Shown here: positions 25,521 through 37,000 of the stretch, piece after piece
How the letters are laid out: each line of letters starts with the position of its first letter
Position numbering within the stretch: position 1 is the stretch's first letter
Assembly (NCBI GenBank): GCA_040954595.2
Contig: CM082598.2
Coordinates: forward strand, 5,022,001-5,086,000
Source of the DNA: Balanoglossus misakiensis
Lineage: Eukaryota > Hemichordata
DNA length: 64,000 nt
Direction of reading: 5' to 3'
Program-made: the position numbers and the translations under genes
The notes under the pieces: generated by a model
What the model was told of the DNA's origin: nothing
What the model saw: only the letters and a program-made list of their open reading frames with translations
Database searches by the model: none

Positions 25521-25650
25521 CTAAAACCTTTCGCAAGATATCAATCTTGTGACTTTTGAACCGATGACACCGCGAGGATCAAATGATGTCCCCTCCCACT
25601 TTTTCGGCTGCTCGAGTTGTAGTCTGCAACAAGTGACGCTATGCTAGTGT
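25521..25650 (-). other. Probable 5'-untranslated first exon of the long ACC transcript
   Basis: The minus strand reads GCGAAAGGTTTTAG followed by a consensus donor gtaagta, with no ATG in the stretch before it. The CpG-containing sequence to its right is promoter-like. It would splice to the acceptor at 23321 and provide the leader for ATG 23273. The right end is a guess. Confidence 0.45.
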
Positions 25651-26339
25651 ACACGTTGATGTGGCTCTCCGGAAAACGGCAAACCCTGCCGATTTTTCCC
25701 CTCAGAAAATGATTATTGACTCACTCAACTCCCTGTAGCACACACACTTGATCTTCTATACCATGTAGAACTGGTTGTAATACTGACGCAAATATCAGCT
25801 GATATCACATAGGTTATCTTACAAGTAGCTGGAAATCCGAACATGTATGTAAATATGACCCTTTAACCTGCTCAATATTATACTCCCCTTTTGAATTATT
25901 TTATCACTCCCTATCCTCTACTGCCGTCAAAATATTCTTAGAAACACGTATTTCCAGTAATATAGTTTCTTTGTTGCATAAATTTGTCTAAGGCAATGAT
26001 ATAATTCATTACAATTTGATAAATAAACAAAAAGCGGCCATAGCTGTGAAGAAAAGTTACGTCAGGGGGGGACATAATTTTGGACACGTCCATTACACGT
26101 TGGGGATAGTGAAACCTGCCAAATAAAAACAGAGGTGACCTAGTTTTTTTTCTTAGTGTCTAAACAATATGATTATTGAAACATTTTCGTATAAAATGTA
26201 ATGATTATGGTTGCAGTATCATAAAATTGATTCCAAATGTCATTTTATTTATCAAGAAATTGACAACAGCTTAACATATCATTTCCGTTATCTTAGGGAG
26301 TTTATTCAGAGCACCTAAGTTTACCACTGTATCATAAAC
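25650..26339. promoter_or_regulatory. Putative bidirectional promoter between ACC and ACTR6
   Basis: About 0.7 kb separates the proposed ACC 5'-UTR exon (minus) from the ACTR6 start codon (plus). No other coding exon or transposon copy was recognised in it. Head-to-head housekeeping genes often share such a promoter. No TATA box or factor site is claimed. Confidence 0.4.
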
Positions 26340-29300
26340 ATGGCGGCCGTCATACTGGACACCGGAGCGTGTACCGCGAAGGTTGGCCTCGCTAACGACA
26401 GTGATCCCAGGTGAGCGCAGTCTTGCAACATCTTCCTTCTATCTCACAGCGTTTCTGCATCCAGATTTTATTAGGGCGATCCGCGAAAACCGACCCTAAC
26501 TATCCCAACGTCAGTTAATGTTTGATCTGCGTCGTACTGTGTCCGCGACCGTGTCAATTTCAATGGTCTTGTCAATGAAAACGTGCAGTGTCAATCGTTT
26601 GTTTTGATTATTAACAACATCACTGCAACTGAACGTGTCACGAAGCAGAGTAGTTTTAATACTGCACATTATTGCACGGTTTTAGCATAACCGTGATTCA
26701 ATCCTGAATGTCAGTGACGTCGATACCGTCCAGTAGACCATGTACTACATGTACTTTGTTCTGGTGGGCATGGATGATGAACAATGAAACACACATAACT
26801 CAGCATAGCTGCAGAACCGTAGCTCGACGTTTTGCCTGGCAACAAAACCTGTCTAAAACAAAAACCATCAGGCAAAACCTCGAGCTATTGAACTGCACCC
26901 ACACTCAGCTGTGAGCAGACGATCACGATAGGGTCCATATTTTGTGATCCATTCCGTAAGGGTAACATAACCCAACCACATCTCATGGTAGCTATCAATT
27001 TATCAGTTATTCTTTCATCAGGCCTTCACTAAACATCCTCTCATTTTTTTGTTAATTTTCAGGATCATTCCAAATTGTATAATGAAAGCTAAGAGTGAAA
27101 GAAGGAAGCAATTTATTGGAAATCAGATAGACGAATGTAAAGATCTTTCAGGTCTGTTCTATATTTTACCATTTCAAAAGGTGAGTGCATGTACAGAATT
27201 GTAGCATTTACATTTATGTTTCAATTTGTTGGGGGGGGGGGGAGTGTATGTGACCGTGTTTGGTAGTTGTCAATACATTTCTGTCTTTTACTGGACCAAA
27301 GATTAATTTCATTGATATCACCAATACAAAATGAATGAAAATCATGCAGAAAAGCTTGATTGTTCTGTGAATAACATTGATTATAATGGAAGGTAAATGT
27401 TGATTTCTTGCATTGGAACTTGTTTATGTCGGGGACAGTGACTTAATACTTTTCTGAAAAATCATTTGTGTTCGTAGGGGTACTTAGTGAACTGGGATGT
27501 ACAGAGGCAAGTATGGGAACACATGTTCAGCAAAGATGTACTCGGCGTCGACTGTACTGAACACCCAGTCATAATATCAGAACCGTACTTCAATTTCTCC
27601 ACCATACAAGAAGCCATGAATGAAGTCTTCTTTGAGGAGTATCAGTTCCAGGCTATATGCCGTATAAATGGTGAGTTGAAACCGGCAGCCATATTGGATC
27701 GTATTGTAAAACAAACTGTCTATTGATTTTGATTCAGTCTCTATAACCAGAGTTTTTTAATATGATGAAATACAGTGACTAGTTTTTATCAGTTCCAGGC
27801 TATATGCAAATAAATAGAGAGTTGAAACAGGCAAGCCCAGCCATATTGGATCATATCATAAAACAAATCGTGGTCGACTAAACCACCTTTTCCTATCCTC
27901 TGTTTCACATAGAATGTGTGAAATGATCGTGACCTTTGAACCCTAAATTGCCCATTTCCTCAATCCCTATTAATAGCGTCAAGTCTAGACGGACAGAATT
28001 AGCCATTTTCATGCGTACAACATCATTTTTGTTTCAGCTGGAGAACTTAGTGCCAACAAGAGCAAAGGGGATCACCCTGGACAGCTGTGCTGTCTGATAG
28101 TCGATAGCGGGTACTCGTTCACGTACATAGCACCATTCTATAATTGTAAGAAAGTCGAAGAAGGAATCAGAAGGTATATTTATGTCACATGTTCAATCAT
28201 TATACTTATCTGACAAATCACCCCGACAGCAAACGACCCACCAGTTTGTTGAATGCATTAAAACTTTCCTTTGTAATCACAGATATACAGTCAAACCTGT
28301 CTATAGTGACCAGTCAAGGGACTTTCCTTAACTGGGCTGTATAGACAGCTGGCCTTTTATATAGAGATTAATCAAAACACATGTGAATTGCACAGGGACT
28401 GTAACAAAGTGGCCACTATATAGAGGTGACTGCTATATAGGGGTGGCCACTAAGAGGGGTTTTACTATAGCATTGACACATCCTTTTGATCATGTATAGG
28501 CATATGTAAATTATAGGTGACCGTGTAACTTTAACACACACCATTTCTATTTCATTGTTGTTGTTTTTTCAGAATAAACATTGGAGGCAAAATGTTGACC
28601 AATCATCTCAAAGAGATGCTGTCGTACAGGCAGCTGCATGTGATGGATGAAACGTACGTCATCAACCAGGTCAAAGAAGAGTTGTGTTACGTGTCAAATC
28701 AGTTCTACAAAGACATGGACATCGCCAAGTAAGTTTCGGTGTGCTGTTTTCAGTGACATTTTAAGCTTCATGTTAATTACACACTGTTATGATCGAGACT
28801 GTCTGTGATAACTTTCAAACAGTTTGTGTGAGAGAACAGAAAGATAGTGGTAGTGACCACAACATTTAAGCCTTTCACCCCATTTCCTTGTATAGAGGTC
28901 CACCTTTACCATAGAAAACAATGGAATTGGACCAAACCATGGTGGTGAATGGGTTAAAAAGCTTCTAAGCATCTGTTGATATATTCTATATTTGCAGACT
29001 CAAAGGCAAAGACAATACCATAGTGAGGGACTACGTCCTGCCAGATTTCTCGCAAATCAAGAAAGGTTATGTCAAAGAGGAAGCGTTTCAGAAACCAAAG
29101 CCACATGAACAGGTACGTATCTGTAGGATGTCCATGCATCCTTTAACCTTTTCACCCCCAGTTCCTTCTTTAGAGGTCCAACCTTACCATAGTAAACAAT
29201 GGGTTTGGACTGAACCATGGTGGTGAAAGGGTTAAAGGTATACTGTCACCTATGGAAAATTAGCTATAGTTACCATGTCGAATTGAAATCTAGCCAATCG

Positions 29301-30917
29301 CAGATTTTCAGTGGGTGGCACACGCGAAAAAAAGAGCACCACCATATGTTCTTTAGAACGCTAAAATACCCCATTTCAGCCATATATGGGCGTATGTCAA
29401 TTGGAGGTGACTGTATACCTTTAAGTTTTATGGAACTATCCACAGTATCTATACTCAACTTGGCTGCCGTCAGATTGCATTGACAGTAATCTTTATGTTG
29501 TGGACCTCACTCTACAGATGATCAGAATGAACAACGAGAGGTTTTCCGTACCGGAGATTCTCTTTCATCCGTCAGACATCGGGATCCAAGAGATGGGGAT
29601 ATCCGAGGCTATCGTAAATGCGATAGAAGGAACACCATCAGGTAATACCAACTCCCTCCCCCTCCCCCCAATCCAATGAAATGAAAGCTATCCAGCTCAC
29701 CCTATTGAGAATCTTTAGCAATGACTGATCAAGAGTTATTTTACACTTCGCTAAGACTGAGCCCTTGAAAGCCAAAATTGTTTCTACTGCTTTGTATGTA
29801 TCATCATGCATGTGCTCTTGTTTGTATATTTGTTTCCATGACAATGAAGTACTGAATAAGCTAACCCAGATTTGCCTTGGGTTAGCCCAAAGCTGGCAAA
29901 GTTAGGAACTTAGTTCTGATCTCTACTGTTTTTTATAAGGCTTTCCTAAGAAATTATACACAGATCTTCATTGACTAAATCTTTCTGAAATTTTTCTGTG
30001 CCAACCAACCTATCTACTCCCATTCAACTTACAAGGTACACGTACATTCAAACAAGTTGGATGTGTATACTGTTCTCTGTATAAGCCCTCAAAGTCAATC
30101 CATTATCACTAACACCAATCTTTCCGTCTCTTTCCGTCGTGATCATTCAGAGATGCACCCCCACCTGTACCGGAACATCATCCTGACCGGAGGCAACTCG
30201 CTCTTTCCCGGATATCGGCAGAGAATCAGCGACGATGTCCGATGCTTGGCGCCACAGGAATACGAAGTCAATGTCACACTGCCAGAAAAGTATGTACAAA
30301 GATATTGCGTTTTCTTGAATCTACTGTGAAAGTATCTGTGGAAATGTGTTCATTTCAGAGTGGTTGTTCTGTTGCGACATAAAGTATACTGATCAAAATT
30401 TCTATCTGCATTTATGGAATTATGCCTCAACTAGCTCTAGGCAACAATGTCTCAACACTATCCATATTGTGTACTGTACAACACTTTATTTTCGCGATTT
30501 GAAATGTTTTCGCGATGTCGAGAGAGGCCACTGTTTCACGATTATTAATTTTCGCGTTCTCTTATTTCATTCACTGCATTGTTATCTTTAAAAAAAATCA
30601 TGCGACTTTTTATTTCTCACTATTTTGGTTCTCGCATATCTCGCGAAAAATTTATTGCTCGCGAAAATAAAGTGTTTTGCAGTATTTTGAAAATATAGAC
30701 GTCAATTGTTGACTTATTATTTGAATAGAAAGCCAGATTATTTCCATGGCAACAACTAAACTTTGTTCTGTTTATTGATTACAGACCAGTCACCTATGCT
30801 TGGCATGGTGGAGTGACTGTTTCCAAGTTACCAAAGTTTCAGAGTGATTACTGCGTGACAAGGAAAGAATATGATGAATACGGACAAAATATCTGCCTTG
30901 AGAAATTTGACATATGA
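26340..30917 (+). CDS. ACTR6: Actin-related protein 6 (ARP6), complete
   Basis: Nuclear actin-related protein, a subunit of the SRCAP/SWR1 remodeller that deposits histone H2A.Z. Nine exons join in phase: 26340-26410, 27063-27180, 27478-27670, 28038-28173, 28573-28728, 28998-29112, 29518-29641, 30151-30289 and 30785-30917. They give 394 residues, against 396 in human as I recall. Diagnostic stretches are VILDTGACTAKVGLAND (phosphate-1 loop of the actin fold), GLFYILPFQKGYLVNWDVQR, EPYFNFSTIQEAMNE, CLIVDSGYSFT (phosphate-2 loop), LKEMLSYRQLHVMDETYVINQ, VPEILFHPSDIGIQEMG, IILTGGNSLFPGYR, and the C-terminus CLEKFDI. The start context aacATGGCGG is good. The end of exon 3 with its donor is partly duplicated in intron 3. 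The gene is convergent with the DEPDC gene. Confidence 0.97.
27639..27873 (+). repeat. Partial duplication of ACTR6 exon 3 end and donor
   Basis: Bases 27641-27720 (end of exon 3, its donor and the first 50 intron bases) recur imperfectly at 27788-27873. Shared stretches include tcagttccaggctatatg, gagttgaaac, ccatattggatc and aaaacaaa. In the second copy the donor position reads agagag instead of ggtgag, so the GT is lost and the copy looks like a dead exon edge. Confidence 0.8.
28286..28468. mobile_element. Family-5 MITE
   Basis: Starts tacagtcaaacctgtc; the right end is degraded (ggggttttactata). Located in ACTR6 intron 4. Confidence 0.7.
28869..28956. mobile_element. Family-6 mini-MITE
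   Basis: Starts taagcctttcacccc and ends tggtggtgaatgggttaa. Confidence 0.7.
29142..29231. mobile_element. Family-6 mini-MITE abutting a family-1 MITE
   Basis: Starts ttaaccttttcaccccc and ends ggtggtgaaagggTTAA; the closing TTAA (29232-29235) is also the left flank of the next element. Confidence 0.8.
29236..29420. mobile_element. Family-1 MITE
   Basis: Starts AGGTATACTGTCACC and ends GGTGACTGTATACCT with TTAA on both sides. Confidence 0.85.
30472..30684. mobile_element. Family-3 MITE
   Basis: Starts tactgtacaacactttat and ends aaagtgttttgcagta. Located in the last ACTR6 intron. Confidence 0.8.
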
Positions 30918-30992
30918 ATGTACTGAAGCTAGTGTTTTCACAGCTAACGAACACTACCACTCAAAACTTGTACTGTAATTTTTATTTTTGTA

Positions 30993-30998
30993 AATAAA
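30993..30998 (+). terminator. ACTR6 polyadenylation signal AATAAA
   Basis: A canonical AATAAA lies 76 bases after the ACTR6 stop codon in an AT-rich stretch, the expected place for a short 3' UTR. Confidence 0.6.
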
Positions 30999-31019
30999 TT
31001 TTTTGAAGAGAAATATTTT

Positions 31020-34000
31020 CAGATTGGTGTGATTGATCGAAAATGAATTACTTCTGAAATATTCCTAGCTGTACATGAGAAAACACACAAACTTGGCCAA
31101 ATGAATGTTTGGAAATTTAAGTCTTGTCTAGCCATACGACACAAGACAACTTGAATATCTAAAGTAATCCTATAAAATATCGATTTATACTGTGTTCCAA
31201 CAATCTACAAATTCTTGTTGCAAACTCTGCAGTACTTGACTGGATGGGACAGCGCCCCCAACGACTGGCAGATCAATACTCTTGTTTTAGCGCCCTCAAG
31301 AGCATTATTGTCAAGTGAGAAATCTGATCATTCACTTGTCTCTCTTTCCTTACTAGCAAACAAATTAAAATGAATGCTATGTTTTGTACTGTATTTCTAT
31401 AATTTATTGCACAGCAACAAATATTGTTATCTTCGAAAGTCTTATTTACAAGTAAGAATAAAGAAAGTGATTTAAAAAAAACACTCCAAAATACAACATG
31501 ATTAACATTCATGAAAGATAATTTACACAAAGTTTGTTAATATTTATCAAAGATCATTCCGAAGTAAAACATGATTAATAATTTTTAAATATCTTCAATT
31601 GAACGATCCAAGTCAGTTCATTAAAAAGGACTAAGATGATTGGCTAATGCCAAACCAATCAGGAGATGGTCTATTATATAGTGACAATTGCGTGCAGAGA
31701 AAACAGCACTGATTGGCTGGTCTGAAAACCAAATAGGAGGTGGCTTCTTATACGAGAATTATCTTTCAAACATGCTGTTTTCATTGAGACACATATTGTT
31801 AAATTTGATTGGCAATGCAGTCTATTGATAAAACCTCGATGAAATTCATGAATTGAGGAAAATATCATTCGAAGGGCAGATTTTTGTTCACAATGTACAC
31901 TCTCTCCTACCACATTGCTTCTGGCAATTCCATCTCCCAACATCTAAAATAAATTTGTCAATCTTGGATTCTAACAAGACTCCTATAAGGCAGTTTGTAC
32001 AAATTAAATAAAAAAGTTAATAGAAAATTGTAAATATTTTAAAATGTAAAGTCAACAAAGAAACAAAACAGATTTTTGGGGGGGTTTTCTTCCCCCTCTG
32101 ACCATACAAGTCCTACAGATTGTGCATGTTGTTTCAGAGTTAGTCAAAATAATATTTAAAACGGGTGAAAACCCACTTCAACTTGCAAAATAAATTCGTT
32201 GCTTGCTGTAGTAAATATAAAACTGCATTTGCCAGAACTCAAAAAGCTTTTAAAAGTGTTGTATATCAAGAAAATAACACTTCAAAAGGAAATAAAGAAA
32301 TAAAAAAATTAAAACCCTACTTTGCTTAAAACTTCTTCAAAAAATGAATTAGAATCTCATTTCTCTAACAAAATGAACTTTGCATACACCATTCACTGCT
32401 GTCATAAGTCCCGTTTCTCTGTAAACTTCACAGAAAATGAACAAAACTTTGGCAGTGAAAGTGCTGTTTCAAAAAGATCAAACAGTGAACAATAGTCCTT
32501 TTCAAGAACCTTTTACCTTGTGTACTTTTGTTACCTTTAAAGGTATACGGTCACCTCCAATTTACATACGCCCATATATGGCTGAAATGGCGTATTTGGG
32601 CATTCTAAAGAACATATGGTGGTGCTCTTTTTTTCGCGTGTGCCACCCACTGAAAATCAGTGATTGGCTAGATCTCATTTTGCCATGGTAACTATAGCTA
32701 ATTTTCAATGGGTGACCGTATACCTTTAAACCGTGCAGAAAAAACAAAACCTGCCAGCATGCTATAGGCTAAGAGGTACATGTATCTGCAAAAACATCCT
32801 ATACGCAGCAAGAATAACTCTGGCAAAAAAAACTGCATACATAAATATATTAACACTGGTAAATACTGAAAAATATCCCTAAGCAGTAACTATATTGTTG
32901 AACTGTATACACCATAGTGCACTCTGTTAGTCATGGTAAATTGCATTGTCTTAGATTTTAAACTGAACATTTTCTCTTTAGTTCCATCATAGGCTTTGAA
33001 AATGCTAAACTGTCATCTAAATGGGACGAATCTATAAATTTAAAATACTTTGCCCCTTTAATGTTAAAAGAAGGAAGAACAACTTCGTTTACCCTGTATA
33101 GCAGAAAACTGAGACATTGTTAATACGAAGTAAAAACAAAGTGAATTTGTTCACTAAAGGTTCAGTATCAGAATATATTGTCATCTGGATAAACCCAACC
33201 AACTACTCCTTGTGTAGGCAATATTATGTTTTTTTAATAGAATTATGTTTAAATAGTACAATTTTCATTCATGTGCTTAAAACTTACTCAAGGAATATTT
33301 GAGATCAAAACTGCCCATTTTCCAGAGAGTGATTGCACAGTATTTTTTTTCATTTTCTTTTCTTTTTTTAGAGATAGACATTGTTTGGCAGTGTGTGTAG
33401 CTTTTTTCATCCCACCACGTTCGGACACTTTTAAAGTCTTCCCAGCAGCGGTTTCAAACCCAGGTTTTTCAAGAAGGGCAAAAAATCTTACATCTGTCAG
33501 ACGTGTGATTGTCAAACTTGTGAGCACCGCATCTAAAAACACCTAGTACAAAAATCCACCCCAAGAATGGCCATTTTCCCCAAGTCACCTCCACTTGGTG
33601 GGCCAGCGAATGAGTGTTAAATCTCTGCAGCTTGACTTTGATGTCATTCATAAGTTTTCTCCCAAGCCAGGTTTTTGACCATATTTGAGTCAGACAAAAC
33701 TAGTGTATTACATCATAGACACTGACAGTAAAGGGGCATAATCCCCAACTTTTGACATTTGGATTGCTTCTCATGATAAATCAATTTTGTTCTTCAGCTC
33801 ACTGAATGTACTCAGTCACAATTCAACTCACACACTGTACATGGATAGATGGGACACATGAACACTTCCATCATTTAATTATTGGCCCGTACCAAATAAT
33901 AGTACTACCGTAGTATTCACATGTTATTTACATATAGTGGGGGTGAATCGATTGTAAGAATTGGTGACTGGGCATATATCATTGAGTCAAACAGCAACAT

Positions 34001-34097
34001 GAGTTAACCATTGAGAGAAACCAAATTAACCAAAATCATGTCAAAAGCGGGCAACTTTCAAAAGTTTGCCTCATGACATGTCCGGTGTGGCTGGACA
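31020..34097. other. Spacer between convergent ACTR6 and DEPDC genes
   Basis: AT-rich sequence with no supported coding exon. It holds one family-1 MITE (32541-32725) and probably the 3' UTR of the DEPDC gene, whose polyadenylation site I could not place. The ORFs here are short, AT-biased and unlike known proteins. Confidence 0.6.
32541..32725. mobile_element. Family-1 MITE
   Basis: TTAA on both sides, ends AGGTATACGGTCACC and GGTGACCGTATACCT. Confidence 0.85.
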
Positions 34098-37000
34098 TCA
34101 AAACATGTCTGCAAAATGCTGGGAGTGAACTTGAGGGTGGTGTTTCTGCAGCAGCTTCAACTTCTGTTTCTTCTCCTTCAAGGTCAAGGTCAGGTCATCG
34201 ATGACACTGTCCATCAGCTCCTTCAGTGCTTCGTGCGTCAGGGTGACTTTTTGCTCGTCAAATTCAGCGACCGATATCTTTTCACAATAGATTTCTGACA
34301 AGGAGCAAAAACAAAACCATTATGTTTACTTTAATATATATAGGGCTACCCTGGCCCTCATTTGTGGTTTTAACCCTTTCACCCCCCACTTCCATGTATA
34401 GAGGTCCAACTTCACAATAGAAAACAATGGGTTTTGACCAAACCATGGTGGTGAAAGGTTTTAAAATATGTGCAAACAAGTATGAAGCGCAAGATAGGAT
34501 CGACGATAAGACTCAACTAAACAGTGAGATACAAAAACAAAAGTCTTGAGAATTTTGCATTGGCATATTAATACATGTAATGTATGCCTAGCTATTAATT
34601 GGCAGGGAATTTCCAAGTTCAGTGTACCGAATACTAGTGTCGCAGGTGTAGATACACTTGCCTAAGTTCCAAAAGTGGCCTTTATAGACAGGTGGCCTTT
34701 TAAGACAGATACACTAATACACATAGTGGTTGACTTGGATCTGGTTCACTTAGTGGACACGACTAAACCCCCTGGATGATACCATTAATTTTTAGGGGCG
34801 AGGGGTGGCAATGAGGGTGAGTTAGGGTTAGGAGGGTTAGGGGTGGCAATGTGAGGGAGAGTTTAACCCTAACCCTAACCCTAAAAAATAATGGTATCGC
34901 CCAGGGGTATAGTCGTGTCCACTAAGTGAACCAGATCCATTGACTTTACATGTACCTCTGATAAAATTTACGTACATTTAGGTCAGTAGTTTTGCAAGTT
35001 TTTTCACTCTCGTGCCTAAAAGCCGGATGGAAGTTGTGTTTGGTTGAACGTTGATTCACTATATATTATATATATCCACATGTAGAATAACATAAACGGT
35101 GTCTTGTATCAAACATAATTAATGGAAAAAGGGCAGCGAGAGAGAGACTTTGTCCCTTTAAGACAGATACACTAATACACATAGCAGTTGACTCTACCTC
35201 TGATTTTGGCTTCTCTGCCTTCCCTCAAACACTGAATTCTCTCGTCCACCACGACAGTGATGCCCCCGGGAAGCTGGAAGATCTCCTCGTTCTTGTCCAT
35301 CATGAAGATGACCAGTTGCTCAGCCTGGCCTTTGCTCAGCTGGGGATGCTGGAGTATTGCACTGGTGAATGTACGGCGCACAAGAGTGCGATTGTCAACC
35401 TGTGAAGAGAATGGATGATTTGAATTCACCAGTGAGTTCTTTCCAGAATATAGGGATCAGATGAAGTATTTAAAGGGACAAAGTCTCTCTCCCGCTGCCC
35501 CTTTTCTGATAATTATGTATGATACAAGACATCACTTATGTTATTCTGCATGTGGATATATAGTGAATCAACATTCCACCACACACAACTTCCATCCCGC
35601 TTGTAGGATATGATAGTAAAAATCTTGCCAAAATGAATAAATGGTAAAGACCAATTATTCATTTTGGCGAGTTTTTTTACTCTGCGTCTACAAGTGGGAT
35701 TGAGGGTGTGTGTGGTTGAATGTTCATTCACTACATAAACGCATGTACATTATCATAAACAGTGTCTTGTATCAAACATTTTAATAGGGAAAGAGCAACG
35801 AGAGAGAGACTTTTTCCTTTAATCTGGTGAAGTGTACAATCTGGTTAAGTATACAATGTAACCCATGTTGACCCTAACATATACCATTATGAAAATAGTC
35901 AATAGGGGCTGCTGACTGACTGTGGGATGATCAATCATGGAAGAGTATAATTGTCAACCTGTGAAGAGATGGATGATTTGAAATCAACTGCGACCAGAAT
36001 ATAGGGATCAGATGAAATGTTCAATGTGACCCATGTTCAAAAACAATTTGTCACATCCAGGATGGCATCAACAAGGGGGTGGTGTCCCCTTTGCCAGAAT
36101 ATTTGGAGGAGATTCCAGGGGAATCTGCATTAATATCTCCAACTTGTGAGTGACATCATCGTAACGGTATGTATACCATTACCAAAAAAAAAAAAAAAAT
36201 CAATCGACATGATTTTGTTAAAATCTGCAATGATCATCAACATTTCATCACAGTAGAAGAGCATAACCCAATTACAGGGATTTCCAGAAGTACCACTCAT
36301 AGTTTCAAATACTATGCCTTTTTTTTCAGATTTTTCCAGCTAGCAACCCTGACACTCATCTCTGTTACAACTCACCTCTCTGTTAAGCGTCACACTACAC
36401 GAACTGGCAGCACACGACATGAAATCCAACAACCGCTTCAAGGGGTTCCGTATCGCACTGTTCAACATCAGCATCTGTAGCTGCACGGCTTCCAGAGCCT
36501 GTTCACACTTCTCCTCCGCCAACAGTTCCTGTATCGCTATATACACCTCGAAAAATTCCCGGGGCAGTAGGGGTTCCTTCCGACTCTTGTAACAGTCCGC
36601 GACCGCTTTGAACAAAGCGCACTTTTTCACAAGCTCCGTTTCCGAGGAGTCGTCCGATTCCAACGATCCGTTGTCGTCGAGCAGACTGGCGACTATCCGT
36701 AGGCTCTCCGGATGCTGATCCAGGCAATTCAAAGCGGCGACTATCCACGGGTCACCATCACTGGATGATGACAAAAAAGTGATTCTTAAGCCAGGCTAAA
36801 TAATTGTAATCTGATTATCTCTGTCTGTCTGTCACCCACTCCTCTTATCCATGCTCGCCCTTATTGTGGTCAGCATGAGAGAAATACTAGAGCTGTTTTA
36901 CGAACTTAAGATAAACTTCCCTCTTAGTATTTCTGTTGGTGGGAATCCATCTGTTCCTTAACCGTTTCACCACCATAGTTTGGTCCAACTCCATTGTCTT

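Larger units (their letters stand above)
34698..35193. repeat. 37-bp direct repeats flanking a 420-bp insert
   Basis: ttaagacagatacactaata followed by cacatag--gttgact occurs at 34698-34735 and 35157-35193. Between them lie the telomere-like fold-back and a half family-2 MITE. Confidence 0.8.

Noticed and set aside
29217-29483. 88-codon plus-strand frame, and similar frames at 32437 and 37746
   Set aside because: They read across family-1 MITE copies; the same peptide words recur in every copy.
34820-34885. A chromosome end or true telomere
   Set aside because: Only a few TTAGGG units occur, in both orientations, inside long inverted arms and within a gene intron.
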